A DNA stretch of 64,000 nucleotides from Paragorgia papillata (lineage: Eukaryota > Cnidaria > Anthozoa > Scleralcyonacea > Coralliidae). The stretch covers positions 353,501 to 417,500 of the forward strand of contig JAWNZC010000297.1 in assembly GCA_035771165.1 (NCBI GenBank), read 5' to 3'. A model generated the notes under the pieces. The model made no database searches. It was not told the DNA's origin and worked only from the letters and a program-made list of their open reading frames with translations. The translations under genes were made by a program, and so were the position numbers. Shown one piece after another: positions 11,494-22,810 of this stretch; within the stretch, counting starts at the first letter, position 1, and each line of letters starts with the position of its first letter.

Positions 11494-12813
11494 TTAGCCC
11501 CACCAGTGCATCCAAAGTATCATCAATGCGGGGATTGGAAAAGAATCTCCAACTGTACTGTCATTCAAACGACAGAAGTCTACACAAAATTGGGTCGTAC
11601 CATCCTTCCGCACCACCACCAGTGGGCTTGACCAGGGGCTGTTGCTAGGTCTGATCACCCCCTTTGCAAGACCATCTTGTACAAAACTTTCCACCTCCGC
11701 CAATTTATGAAATCGCACTCTCCTTGCTGGTTGGGAAATTGGGTGGGCTCCTCCAGTCGGTATCTCATGCTCAACGACATCAGTAAGGCCTGTGTCATCG
11801 TCAATAGCAAGAACATCCCCGTTCTTTTGGATCACCTTATAAAGACGATGCTTCTCGCTAAATGATAAATCTGCCTCATTTGACTTTTCTCGTGCCAGCT
11901 TATCAACATTTTGTGCCCTGTCCACCTGATCTAACTTGCTTCTGTTACTAGGACATTTCGACAGCTCACCAGTAACAACAGGTTCTGAAACATTGGTTGA
12001 AAACTGTCCAAATAATGTGCCGGCATTCACATGACAAGGTACATTGGTTGGGTTCGTTACATGCATAAGAACACGTTGTTCTTCTCTTACTATGTCAAAG
12101 ACTCTGCCACAGCCCAAACCAAAACGCTCGGAGCCCTTCCCCTCTGCTGACTCAATTAGGCCCACTGTATCAGGTACTATTTCACCGTCCAACTTGCCTT
12201 CCACCACCTGCATTGATCTAGGGGGCACAGGTACTGCTGCTGATACATGTATTTGACATATCTGAGGAGAGGCAATGGTATGTCCGGTACCACTGGCCTG
12301 GTCTGGCAATTTTTCCTTACTGGGAAAGTATACTTGATGGCCTATTGACAGATGCATCTTTAGACGAGACAAAAGATCCATGCCAATAATTGCGGGGTAT
12401 GTTGTCTGTTTAACCACTGTGAACCGATGCTGCTGAATGTACTGATCACCCACTTGACAATCAGTGACTAAATCATAAACTGTGCCCATCCCAGAACCAT
12501 CCACAGTATGGGGTACAAATTGACAACTCACCTTGGACCCTCTGGCAGATGCTGTTAATGACTCGTGTATAACACTAATCTGGGCCCCTGTATCCACTAA
12601 CCAAGTGCAATGGTAACCCCCAATTTCACCCTCAATCTCTATGTTAGTATAATTTGAACTCCCAATATTTGTGGCTGAAACCAAACGATTGTAGTTACCA
12701 GTCTCATTAGTGGCTGAAGAGGACTGGATTTCCTCCCCAGCCACAACTAGTTTCCCGGCTGCGGTGGAGAAGAGGCTGTACATTGGGCAGCTATGTGCCC
12801 AGGCTTTAAGCAT
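11494..12813 (-). pseudogene. Gypsy protease and N-terminal RT
   Basis: A 439-codon open stretch. A retropepsin-like domain carries the catalytic WLVDTGAQISV and, about 85 residues later, AIIGMDLLSRL. A linker follows, then the start of RT (PARRVRFHK, SPWSSPLVVVRKDG, FCVDFCRLND). The open frame ends at 11494, where a frameshift interrupts the palm. The protease DTGA active site appears intact. Confidence 0.88.
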
Positions 12814-13563
12814 CTAAAGCATTGGCCAGGAAACGGTTGCCTAGTTCCCAGGTTACCACGGACAATGGCCTACCTTACCACAGTTATAGCACTTCACTGA
12901 TGGCTTTGTTGAACGCTGGCTCTGGCTCTGGATGGCTGCAACTGATGCAGCAAGCTGCTGCTGACTAGTAGTCAGTTCTGCCAATTTCTGCATGACCTCC
13001 AACCCAGGACTATCACAGGATTGACAGCTGCCCATTCCACTAGCTGAAACAGCATAAACAGTCGAATCTGTTTGCTCAATTTTTGTTGCACGCTTCACCA
13101 ACTCATCAAGTGTTGCTGTATCAGCCATCACCCACAACAGTTTATGTGCAATATCACTCTTCAATGCGTTGCGAAAGTGAGCCAGAGCAATGGAGTCGTA
13201 GGTAGTTTTGCCGGGAAAAGCTTTGCTTACCAGTCGAAGTATGGCGTATTTCAGCTCAATCACGGTCTCTCCTGGTTTCTGGCGACGATCAGCAAGTTCT
13301 TTCTGCCAGTCCGATGCAGTTTTCTTCGATTGGAACCTTTCGATCAATGCTGATTTCCCATGAGCGAAGGTATCTCTTTGACTGGTCGCTAAAACGCTGA
13401 AGAACACTTTAGCTTCTCCTTTTAGCGATAAATGTAGACAAGCCACTTTCTTATCATCATCTTCGATTCCCTTAGCCACAAAGAACGACTCAACCTGATT
13501 TAGGTGACTCTCAACTGTTGTTCCATCCAAGTGATCCCATACGGAGCATGTAATGGACGCCAT
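12795..13563 (-). pseudogene. Gypsy gag with zinc knuckles
   Basis: A gag-type capsid region starting MASITCSVWDHL (ATG at 13563) and passing through HLNQVESFFVAKG, a retrotransposon-gag capsid signature. It is followed by two CCHC knuckles. The first, CYNCGKVGH, loses its frame at about 12855; the second, CFRCLKPGHIAAQC, is in the shifted frame at about 12820-12780. Protease starts in another overlapping frame, so part of the shift may be a natural gag-pol frameshift. Confidence 0.85.
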
Positions 13564-13667
13564 TATTACTATCCGATAATATCTTCGTCACTTCGCTGGT
13601 CTACTCACTGTTCAAGAATAAGTCTTTATTTCTTCTTCAAAACCACTGAGTAAAAACAAAATCGAAT

Positions 13668-13684
13668 AAGCACCGCTGCCACCA
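13668..13684 (-). promoter_or_regulatory. Gypsy primer-binding site
   Basis: One base inside the 5' LTR the minus strand reads TGGTGGCAGCGGTGCTT. It begins with the TGG that pairs with the universal CCA tRNA end. I did not assign the tRNA. Confidence 0.75.
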
Positions 13685-13685
13685 A

Positions 13686-13828
13686 TGTTGTATTGATCTA
13701 TGTATTTATTTAGTATTTTAAGAACTTCAATATAATCCAGTTACTCACACGTCGTGCTCAACATAATACCGCGCTCTTCCGTACTACTTCATATCATTCC
13801 AATATAATGGACAACATCTATCCTAACA
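13686..13828 (-). repeat. Gypsy 5' LTR
   Basis: A 143-bp LTR, TGTTG...AACA on the plus strand, paired with 6691-6830 and followed by the CTAT target duplication at 13829-13832. Confidence 0.93.
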
Positions 13829-13832
13829 CTAT

Positions 13833-15092
13833 CATATATTTCTTGTTTTGTTTTTTGTTTGTTGTGTTTTAACAAGGACACTAACCCTATCACACAACTA
13901 GGGTTACCCTAGTAGCTGGGTTACGTTTTGTTGTTGTAAACACGTTTGGTAGGGATAACTTGCCTACCTGGGACAACTTTTTACTAGTTCCAGCTCTTCT
14001 AAGCTTTCTTGCCTTCTTGTTATTAGTGCTTGGTAACCAGGGCTAATAATGTTGACCTGGTCAAAATTTGGGTTACCCTGCTGCCCGGGTAACTCTTGAC
14101 ATTAAACAAAATAAATCGCGGGACAGATAGTTACAGATTGTGGTTTATTAGATACAACTTTGTTAACTTACAACAAGCTAATATTTAAATAGGCAGTCAA
14201 ATGACTGCATGTGTTTACTGCTGAATGATAATAATAAAAATGTAAAAGAATGCTATACTTGAAATATATGTTTATTATTCTTAACCCTTAACAGGGAAAC
14301 ATACATTTTTATCGCCACATATATTTTAGTCTGTCTATTAACGCCAAGCGATTTTACTCATCAAGTGAGAATGCCAGACGGTTAGAAACTTCCCGATCAA
14401 ACGGTTAATAAGGTTGTTTACCTGGCATGTATGGCACGTATCTATAAGCTAAATAAAAAATAGAATTCATTGTAGTTCAAAATTCTTGGATTGTTTGTCT
14501 TCCCATAGTGGTCTTCCGAAGAGGATTGTTTGTCCCTCGAAGGCGGTCATTCATAAATAAACACGCCTGACTCGATATAAAATCGCCCGAGTTAAAAACC
14601 TTTTGTCAACTTTTCAATGATTCTGTATAACGCACAAAAACTGTGGTAGATCACACTTTCAACTTTACTATAAGTGATGTGTTAAAAATAGTTACCAGCT
14701 ATATCAGCAATATTGTCTTTCTTCGAAAATAATGCGTTGCTCTTCGACTAGCTTCGTACGAAATATTATAAACACGATCGGACTAAAAATACTTGTTTCC
14801 ATCGTTCAAACTGACAGTTCGTAACAGGCTTGTACGGGACGACAAAAAATGCTGAGCTTTGATTGGCCCTGAGCTTTGATTGGCCCTGATTTAATCGTCG
14901 CGCATTGGTTGGAGTTGCACAAAAAAGCTAACATACACACAATACGAATATATCTGCTGCGCAGATACAAAAACTTAACAAATCCTGTGTCCTTATTCTA
15001 ATAAAACTTTAAGCAGTCCATAACTCACGGTATATGTGTTGCAGTCCATAACTCAATGTATATGTGTACTGTATTTTGGGCAATTGCTCTAG
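13833..15092. other. KDZ intron 1, right part
   Basis: No gene is seen. The stretch holds a degenerate copy of the TAACGCCA...GATTTTACTC core (14331-14366; see findings), a tandem GAGCTTTGATTGGCCCT duplication (14854-14887) and a duplicated AGTCCATAACTCA block (15015-15055). It ends in an acceptor TGCTCTAG at 15092. Confidence 0.5.
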
Positions 15093-15574
15093 GATTGGAA
15101 ATGCTGTTTATCTTTTAAACTGGATTAAGCAGAGTGTGCAAAACAAAAATGTGGATATCTACCTGTTTTATGACATTGCGTGTACGTTGAAATCCCATTT
15201 AAAGGTATGCTGTACATTTTCCTTGTTTTCTTAAAATTATTTTAGTATTTCAAACACTGAGGGTTAGCCTCAATGAAATAACTGGCTAAATAAATTAATA
15301 AAGTCGATTTGAACCTACTAATTTCAAACACATCTTGAGTTTTTAAAAAGTATAGTGCAAGTATTATTTGGCTCTAGTGAGTATTGTAATTTAGTAGTCT
15401 GTTGATTACAAATGCAAGCATCTCTAATTTAGTGTAGCTACTTTCAGTACCTTTAATATATGTTTAACTATAGTCAAATATTTGTTTTAGAGAACAAACC
15501 AAGAAGAGCTTTTGCAGAATGTCTGTGTTGCAATTCCTACGTTTCATTGCTATGGCCATACTGCTTCATGTCAG
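15093..15574 (+). CDS. KDZ transposase exons 2 and 3
   Basis: Exon 2 (15093-15204) completes a codon from exon 1 and encodes IGNAVYLLNWIKQ, then DIYLFYDIACTLKSHLK. The Y-D-I-x-C-x-L-x-x-H block is a KDZ catalytic-region signature. After a 286-bp GT-AG intron, exon 3 (15491-15574) encodes RTNQEELLQNVCVAI and PTFHCYGHTASCQ, the conserved P-x-F-H-x-Y-x-H...C-Q block. Both junctions are in phase. The donor at 15575 should join the acceptor at 37986. Confidence 0.78.
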
Positions 15575-15590
15575 GTGCCCATTGTTAATC

Positions 15591-15729
15591 ATTTGTTTAT
15601 TTTTATTTATTCATTTATTTATTTATTCATTCATTCATTCATTCATTCATTCATTCATTCATTCATTCATTCATTCATTCATTCATTCATTCATTCATTC
15701 ATTCATTCATTCATTCATTCATTCATTCT
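15591..15729. repeat. (ATTC)n microsatellite, left flank of the 22-kb insertion
   Basis: About 30 ATTC units preceded by ATTT variants, just inside KDZ intron 3. The same repeat resumes at 37852 after the 15-mer-bounded insertion, which suggests that the insertion split a single microsatellite. Confidence 0.95.
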
Positions 15730-15743
15730 TAGATGAACCGGTG

Positions 15744-16318
15744 GTCCTTTTTGTAACATCAGTTTCAAAAGCACCCTTATTCAAAATTTGATAAATATTT
15801 CCGATACTTTGGTAAAGCACTTGGAAAATAGTACTTTTTAACATATCTGCTCCATGGCAAAACCGAATAAATTCTTTATGACAATTTTTAAGAAATACAA
15901 CGCCAATGTTACAAAAAGGAACCAGGCCGCGTAATCGCTCAATTTTTAACCTTTTTTCCCCGAAATACGCAAGGGTGAACGGTAGCAAGCATCCTTATCG
16001 ATGCTATTATACCCTTGTCCATCCTACACATTTGGTTAAAAAATTACAAGGAGAAATAATCTCGTGGTAATTTTGTTATACCTTTACAAGACCTGCCACT
16101 CTAAAATAAAAAGAGCACAAATTGTTACAGCGAGTAACAATTGACTCAAATGACTTTATATTTAGCGAGCATTTGTATCAGGCACTAGTAATGCTTCGTA
16201 GAAAGTTTTAGCATTTTACGGTAAATACTTTTATTTTTATTTGCGTTTTTATCGCAAAACGTCGTGTTACAAAAAGGAACCGGTTCCTTTTTGTAACATA
16301 AATGTTCCTTTTTGTAAC
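15744..16318. repeat. Left terminal 15-mer cluster of copy 1
   Basis: Copies of GTTACAAAAAGGAAC or its complement lie at 15744-15757 (one base short), 15908-15922, 16266-16297 (a 32-bp perfect palindrome of two copies) and 16304-16318. The palindrome, the next copy and the following GAAAAAAAATAATTT are matched in inverted form at 63975-63905. Confidence 0.85.
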
Positions 16319-16339
16319 ATGAAAAAAAATAATTTCTTA

Positions 16340-16790
16340 AACGACGAATTGTAAAGGTTTTATTTAGGTCTCATATCTATTTAGTTGTTTCTGACAATGT
16401 AGAAATACCCTGACTGCAGCTGTATCTTGCTTATTTTGTCATCAGAAGAAGTTTTTGATTTATTGGCTTTTTACCACATTAGGTAAGTTAACTTACAGTT
16501 TTCCATTTAAAATCAAAACAATATTATAATACGCACACATGTTTTCATTAAAAAATTTTTTGAAAATAATTAAGATATTTTCCCATTTTTCTCAAATCCT
16601 ATTTTTTAGTTAATTTTTTTATTTTGGTCAGAAGGACCAAGTGTCCGAGTGAAAGGACTGGGAACGAGTGAATTTTCCCATTAAATTACACGTGTTAGTA
16701 ATGATGGCGTGAATCCTCTAAGCTACTTTCGTATTTAATAGGACGTTCTTTCTTCTTTTGTAAGGTAAGCCAAGTAATTTGAATAACTAT
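16340..16790 (+). promoter_or_regulatory. Leader block with conserved splice donor (copy 1 left end)
   Basis: A block repeated with divergence at 33680-34085 and, inverted, at 63790-63560. Shared landmarks are TTGGCTTTTTACCACATTAG|GTAAGTT (donor at 16483), GTGTCCGAGTGAAAG near 16640 (shared with 33.9 kb) and AAAGGACTGGGAACGAGT near 16655. Strong conservation of a donor directly inside the terminus suggests a promoter plus untranslated first exon for the recombinase gene. That role is inference. Confidence 0.5.
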
Positions 16791-16835
16791 GAATAATTCA
16801 TAATTTGTATTTATAACTCATTCTTCCCCAGAGGT

Positions 16836-16876
16836 GAATAAAATCGTCTGGCGTTAGCCAGAATAAAATACTAAAG
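16836..16876 (-). repeat. Dispersed two-hairpin core
   Basis: The sequence AAAATCGTCTGGCGTTAGCC followed by AGAATAAAATACTAAAG. Other copies lie at 14331, 34440, 48432 (weak), 62721 and 62830. It contains the stem CTGGC-TAAC-GCCAG. Confidence 0.7.
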
Positions 16877-17499
16877 ACCAATTCGGACAGCAAAGAGTTG
16901 GAGAAATAGTTTATAATGCAATGTTTTTACGAATTGATTTTTTTGGTATTTATAAGAATTAAAGAAAGAAGTTGGAATCTTTAAATGAAATAATATGACA
17001 AGAAAACTACATGTGCATACGTCGTCATCATAGACAAAATATGTGTATTCATTTGATAAATTCTCTAGTCTTTGACAATAATGAAGATTCGATTTAGGTA
17101 GTGACTTGCTTCCATTATTTATTTCTAATACAATCTTGTCAAATTGTCCGCTATTGAGTTTGATAAAATATGGTACTAAACACAATTTAAAACATTTTTG
17201 ATATGAACACTTTTATATCATTTACTAGTTGAATCAAATAGAGTAAACTGCTGCAGTCTTTATATTTCATGACTAATATGGAAGTATCTCGATATATAAG
17301 CAACCAAAATGGCAACCAATAAGTTATTTTAAATATAGTAAGGTTTGATCTTTTGCCAAAACAGGGACACTCATCGATTAGCATCAGTGCGATGCTGACA
17401 TTGATGGCTGGACTTTCGGCAGTCAGGGCAGTTTTTGTATATTATCAGAGTAATCAGACAGCATGTGGAGTTGTGGACCTGTCAGTTGACTTTTGTAAG
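16877..17499. other. Non-coding sequence inside copy 1
   Basis: AT-rich. The short open frames here look like chance and carry no domain. The stretch 16850-16920 resembles 48434-48495 (AGACC-ATTCG-ACAG and GTTTATAAT landmarks). Confidence 0.4.
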
Positions 17500-17572
17500 G
17501 GTGGGCCTAGACTTGAACCAGCACACTGTCCATGCACGGCTCTGCCGCTAACCACTGGACTACACAGGAAGC
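17500..17572 (-). repeat. tRNA-derived SINE head
   Basis: On the minus strand a box A (TAGTCCAGTGG, 17551-17562) and a box B (GGTTCAAGTCT, 17509-17519) are correctly spaced within a tRNA-like 70-mer. It is probably the head of a SINE whose body extends leftward. I cannot assign an amino-acid identity. Confidence 0.6.
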
Positions 17573-18060
17573 TTCGGAAATGCTTGGATAAAATTGGTAT
17601 TTATGGCAGTATTGTGGTTATTGTGCTAATAACATTTCAATCAATTTTCCTCATTCCTGATTGGCTAATCACATCAATATTAAATTTAAATTCTTTTACA
17701 AGGGGTATTTAAGAAAAATACCACATGTGGACCATTTTTTTTTAAATATCATGGCAACATTTGATATGAATAAAGTGTGACAGTAAACAAGTCAGTTTGT
17801 TGTGAGTTGTGCTTCATTCACTGTATCTGAACACTCAAGCAGTTAGCCATGAAGAAAGTTAAGTAAACTTTACTTAAAACAATTTTAAAAATTAAATGAA
17901 GACATTACTCAAATATGCTGTTATCAATGTCACACAGTGGAAGAACTCGATGTCTTTTTTATATACTGTATATGCTGAGTTTGATGTTAATTTTCCTGTT
18001 CGTCAAAATTTTCCATTGTTTTATACAGTATTATTTTGGGAAAAGGTTAAATTGGTGGAA

Positions 18061-18250
18061 ATGTTATTAGAAGGAAATACAGTAACACTTGTTCTCGAAG
18101 AATTAATGAAAAATCACACTTGTGTTTGGCAAAATATTTGTAATACCACTGTTGCTTCACACTCGTGATATTATGAATATTTTGCCAAACACGTGTGTGA
18201 TTTTCCATCAATTCTTCTTGAACAGTGTTGTTTCCTATACTAATATTATA
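18061..18250. repeat. Foldback MITE
   Basis: Two imperfect inverted arms share AAAATCACACTTGTGTTTGG on the left and its near-complement on the right around 18181-18210. Flanking sequence at 17631-17700 recurs at 32520-32590, so the family is repeated in the window. Confidence 0.6.
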
Positions 18251-18381
18251 GTTGCCAGATGAATAACCAAATCCAGTAGGGATCCGTGACTGGACAAATA
18301 ACAACTTCGTAAACTTATCCTGATAATTTTTACTTCTGTGATGCAAAACAGGACTCAGAGTAATTGACTATTCACTTCAGT

Positions 18382-18688
18382 TGTCCCTTAGACAGCTTTA
18401 GACTGTATTTTGACTGCCTTACTTAGCATGCCTTTAGGGTACCTTAGCCCACCTTAGACTGCCTTAGCATGTCTTAGACTGTCTTAGACTACCTTTGATT
18501 AGACTACCTAGCTATAGGACTAAAGGTAATCTAAAGCATACTATAAGGCTGTCTAAGGCATGCTAAGGCAGTTAATTATGGCATGTGAAATATATGCTAA
18601 GGCAGGCTTAGGCAAGGTACAGTAGTCTAAGGACATCTGAGGCATGCTAAGGCAGTCAAAATACAGTATAAAGCTGCCTAAGGGTGAC
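18382..18688. repeat. Foldback of CTTAGACTGCCTTAGCATG units
   Basis: A 307-bp inverted repeat. The left arm starts GTCCCTTAGACAGCTTTA and the right arm ends TAAAGCTGCCTAAGGGTGAC. Internally both arms are built from short CCTTAGACTG/GCATG units, so a minisatellite has been turned into a hairpin. Confidence 0.75.
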
Positions 18689-18977
18689 CTACTGTAAGAC
18701 CTGTAGTGCAAAGGGGCCTGAGGAGGTATCAGAATGTTGAATAAATTAGTTGTTTATTTTGGTTGCTCATATATTGAGAAAGGGATTGCAGCTTGCACAC
18801 ACAATTGGGTTGGGTGGGGAATAGGGTGTATAATTTAACCATTGTTGAGGGCATTCCTGAGGTGTCATTTTTATTATGCAGAAAACTATTTAAATTTTGG
18901 AGACCCAGCCCACCCAAAACAAGATTAATGAACCTTCTCTTACAAGTACTGTATATTCAGTACAGTAGTTAGATGTA

Positions 18978-19564
18978 CAATCAAACCTCTATTAACGAAC
19001 ACCCCCACTTAACTTAAGCAGACATGCTTAGCTGTGGTGTAACTACTTAAAGTGGTTCTCCTAAAGATGTTATGGTACTGTAGTTAGTAATCGTGCAAAG
19101 TTTCATTTTAAAATTCATTGAAGAAAAGGTGATATTTTACGTGTGAACTTTGTATTTTAGAGCACCACCATTAAAGTGGCCAAGCTTGAGAAGAATGAGA
19201 TGAGGAAGCTGATGATGGTCATAGACTAAATAACAACAATGACCCTTTTGTTGACAACAACAATGATCTTTTGTTTTTATTGAGTCTATGATATCAAAGT
19301 TCTCCTCAACTCATTCTTCTCAAACACGGCCAATTTGATGGCAGCACTCCAAACTTACAAACTTTGCACGTACTGTAAAATACAACTCTGTTTTTGAGAA
19401 TCTTGAAATGAAACTTTGCACAATTACCAACTATCATAATATCTTTAAGATTATGCAGAAACACTACCAAAGATATTTTCATAAGACAACCACTTTAAGC
19501 TTAGATGTCTCTTAAAAGGACACCTATAATGTTTCAATGGTGTCTGCTAAATAGGGGTTGACTG
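18978..19564. mobile_element. pogo-like foldback MITE
   Basis: A 587-bp element with TA on each side (18976-18977, 19565-19566). Its ends are CAATCAAACCTCTATTAACG and CCCCTATTTAGC...-type complement GGGGTTGACTG. Long imperfect arms run through most of the element. The CAGT(C/A)AAACC end and TA target fit Tc1/mariner-pogo MITEs. No transposase is present. Confidence 0.7.
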
Positions 19565-19715
19565 TACGAGACAAAATTATGTACAGTAGGTTCTGTACCA
19601 TTGACATGGTTTATAGTACATGACTGTAGAGCATTTTTCTAGTTTACTTCCTTTTTAGAGTTAACTTATTTATATTACTTCCTTTTTGTTAGGTACTGTA
19701 TGTACAGTACATAAC

Positions 19716-22364
19716 ATGGAGGAGGACAAAGTACCTGGACCTACATGTAAGAAAAATCCAGAAGCTAAGCAGGACAAAGGAGCTACATGTACACCTAAGA
19801 AAAATCCAAAGGCTAAGCAGGACAAAGTACCTGGACCTAAAAAAGACCCAAGGGCTAAGCATGCATGTGCATTTCCTTCATGCACATCGGTGGTTGTGCA
19901 TCTTCCTCGTCACATGAGGTTATCTCATAAGTGGGCTAAAGAAGATGCAAATGGAGTTGTAAATTCATTTAGTTTACGGAAAGTATGAAAGTGGAATAGA
20001 GCAAAGCCTGCAAAGCGTGCAAAGCGGATAAGAAATTTCAAAAGTGTTACATGCCCAGTTCCAAATTGTTTTTCCGTAGTCAAAAGGATTCACAATGATC
20101 TTACAGATGTTCACAAGCTCAAACATGAAAGTAAACAATATAAGAGGTACTTAGCTTCTGCTCAATTACATGAAGCTACATGTATTACTATATCTTCAGA
20201 ATCTTCCATGTCTGATGACACGTCAACAGAAAGCCTTGATGAAACTATCTTGGAGAGGAAAATCAAGCAAGTGTCAAAGAGGTCCCAGCAATATCCTGGT
20301 ATATTTGAGAAAGTTTACACCAGAAGATGACAACCAACAAGCTAATGGTCAACCTGCAGAGAAAAGAAAACAGGTATCAAAACATCCAAGTATATTTAAA
20401 AAGGAATCTGATGAGGAACACAGCGAGGATGATTCAGAATACCAAGAAGGAGATTTATTATTCAAAGACACTCCAGCAATGTCATTATCATCACTACCAA
20501 CCAAAGCATATGCTAACAAACAAAGTCTTGAATGCAGCAATGATGGATCAGACAGTGCAGAAAGTCCTTCTGTAGGAACTTCTGGAGAGGATTTTGATTT
20601 TGACACTGATGACAAACACCATGACTCACAAGATAATCTTCCACTACAACTATCAAACAGTGCAATTTTTAAGAGTTTTATTGAGTGGTTGCAAGGTCCT
20701 GATGGTGGTCGGAAAGATCCAAAGTGTGCACAGCAGTGTTCTCGACAGGTTCAGCTGGTTGCTGCAGCCATTCATCCGGAACATCCAAGCATTCTTGACC
20801 TGTTTGACCGGACAACATTAAGGGATGCCTGGTTGGTGGAATTTGAAAAGCAGAAGCAGCCAGGAACCGTAAAATCGTACCTTGGTTCCCTTGCTCTATT
20901 CTATTTGTTTCTAAAATGCGAACAAGTGGATGAAGTGGTTGGTGTTTCATCCCAACAACTTGGAATTCTGGCTGACCAAATGAAGCAGTGGAGCAAGTCA
21001 TGCAAGAATCTTGTCAAAGACAGATTCTGGGAGAAACGAATTGAGGACCTATCCAAACTCAAAACTCCTGAACACGTGCAAGAATTTGATTGCTCCGGAG
21101 TGGCAAGAGATGCAGTAAGGTTACTTGGCGAGTACCAGAATGTCTCACCTGAGAAAGTGCCTACCCATCAGGAATATACAAATGTTAGAGACTACCTTCT
21201 AACCCTGTTGTGTATTAATAATGGAAGTCGGTCAGGCTCACTTGCAAATATGACCTAAGAAGACTATAGGACGGCTCACAGACATGAAGAGGATTTTGTA
21301 GTAAAAGTAAAGAAACATAAAACATTTTCTACTCATGGACCAGCTCATATGATGTCTTCAACCATTTATACGTGGGTTGGCATATTCATCACGCAGTTTC
21401 GAAACAAGCTTGGAGATGTTGACAAGGCTGACAAGGCTACTGTGTTCATCACTTGGAATCTTCGACGAATGGACTCTTCACACATTGGCAAACAGATTGG
21501 TTCCTATTGGGGTAAGGTGTTCGGCAAAGAAGCCTCCGGGGGTGGTGCTACTGCTTTTCGCAAAGCAGCTGTTTCTGCAGTGCAAGATAAGGATGACCAA
21601 GGGAGAGAAAATTTAGCCAGCTTGATGGATCATCACAAAGGGACTGCTGATGGTTATTATGTGCTGCAAAATAAGTCAAAGCGAGCAGCAATTGCATCAC
21701 GTAGTCTATCAAACATTATGCATTCCAAAGAGCCTACATGTAAAACACAGAGTACATGTACCATTACAAGACCACCAGCAGCTGTCAAACAATGGACGGA
21801 TGAACAAGTGCAGATTATAAAGTCTCTCTTTGCCAATGAAATCAAAGAAAAAAATATTACATTGAAAAGAGTACAAGAGCTCACCAAAGATCATCCAGTT
21901 CTAAGTAAATTCGAAGCCAGGAGAATTTCTGACAAGATCAGGTATATAATTTGCAGTGTTCCTGATGCGACACCAGTGCCACCACTTCCAGAAGAAGTTG
22001 AAACATCGGAAGATCGGTTAAAGCGTTTTGGCATTCTGCAAGATGATGTTGTCACCCTTCTACTACCAGAAAGAGAAAGCAGAACGCTAAATCTACATCT
22101 AGTGAGTATACACCAAGCCTATTTTCACCTACTACATGTAAGTCATCAACCTCCAATGCAACTGGAAAATTGTTTGACAAAAAAGAAACAGAAGTTTTCA
22201 GGATTGTCTTCCATGAACTTATTCAAGGCCAACAATCAATAAAGAGAGAAGTAGTGATGAAAAAGATGGACCATCCCAATTTGAAGCATCTCACAAAGCA
22301 ATTTAGTCCATTGCAACTGTGTGACAAAGTTCGGACTGAAAGAAAGATTTACCAGCGTCAGTAA
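19716..22364 (+). pseudogene. Two-zinc-finger tyrosine-recombinase-like gene, copy 1
   Basis: A Lys-rich start (ATG 19716) is followed by two C2H2-like fingers: CAFPSCTSVVVHLPRHMRLSH and CPVPNCFSVVKRIHNDLTDVH. An acidic linker (20380-20640) follows, then a core-binding-like helical domain (CSRQVQLV...KQPGTVKSYLGSL). The catalytic-like part has INNGSRSGSLANM (candidate Arg I), VKVKKHKTF (candidate Lys), ATAFRKAAVSAV (candidate box II Arg) and LMDHHKGTADGYYVL (His and nucleophile Tyr). The C-terminus has two Myb/SANT-like helices (WTDEQVQIIKSLF and a second near 22180-22360). Lesions are a TGA at 19986, a frameshift near 20320, a TAA at 21256 and a frameshift near 22090. It resembles Crypton-type recombinases, but I assign only tyrosine-recombinase-like. 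Confidence 0.62.
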
Positions 22365-22774
22365 GGGCAATATTATGAACACGTATGTACTTTATAAACA
22401 TTAATTATAGTGGTAATTATCAGTTCATATAAAAGATCTGACTGACTTTGACTTACCGTACATACATTTCGACCTATAAATATTTTGGGAACAAACAAAA
22501 TCAGTATAATTATCTATTTTGTGTGAATGCCAATGATTGTATTTTGATTTACTTTTCGCTGACATTTGCATTGTTTATTGATCAACCAAAACACAGTACA
22601 AGTGTGTGCCTGCATACAGGCTAGCCATGCAGTAGCATTTTTGTTTTGATTATTAGAGAAGACCATCTGAACAGATGGAGTCAAGTACTGTAAGATGCAG
22701 CAGACGACATTGATATAGGATTTTTTGACATTTATAATTGTTTTTGTTTGGTAAGAGTTTAGTTTTAGTGTAAG
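22365..22774. other. Non-coding gap between recombinase gene and Kolobok
   Basis: I see nothing recognisable. It ends at the TTAA target (22775-22778) of the Kolobok insertion. Confidence 0.5.
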
Positions 22775-22778
22775 TTAA

Positions 22779-22810
22779 AGGATGAGTGTCACAGTGATGC
22801 ATTGCGCGCT
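22779..22810. repeat. Kolobok left terminal inverted repeat
   Basis: 32 bp identical, in inverted orientation, to 32167-32198. It is preceded by TTAA. Confidence 0.95.

Larger units (their letters stand above)
6691..13828 (-). mobile_element. Gypsy/Ty3-type LTR retrotransposon, full length but dead
   Basis: A complete insertion on the minus strand. The LTRs at 6691-6830 and 13686-13828 both begin TGTTGTATTG and end CCTAACA. They differ by a 3-bp indel and a few substitutions. The tetramer CTAT flanks both sides (6687-6690 and 13829-13832) as a target duplication. Next to the 5' LTR (right side), minus-strand TGGTGGCAGCGGTG is a primer-binding site; next to the 3' LTR (left side), GGGAGGGAGGAG is the polypurine tract. 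Internal order is gag, protease, RT, RNase H, integrase. A 2-kb LINE fragment is inserted in the integrase region, so the element proper is about 5.1 kb. Frameshifts occur in gag-pol, RT and the C-terminus, and the RT active site is destroyed. It lies inside the first visible intron of the KDZ gene. Confidence 0.93.

Noticed and set aside
13900..14110. GGGTTACCCTAG repeats as possible telomere-like sequence
   Set aside because: Only scattered single copies, no tandem TTAGGG array; they look like dispersed palindromic repeats also present at 6660.
15512..15791. Ser-Phe-Ile-His repeat open frames
   Set aside because: Translation of (ATTC)n; only the first 60 bases overlap a real KDZ exon, which is in one of these frames.
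17353..17712. 119-codon open frame
   Set aside because: It runs through an antisense tRNA-derived SINE head and has no domain.
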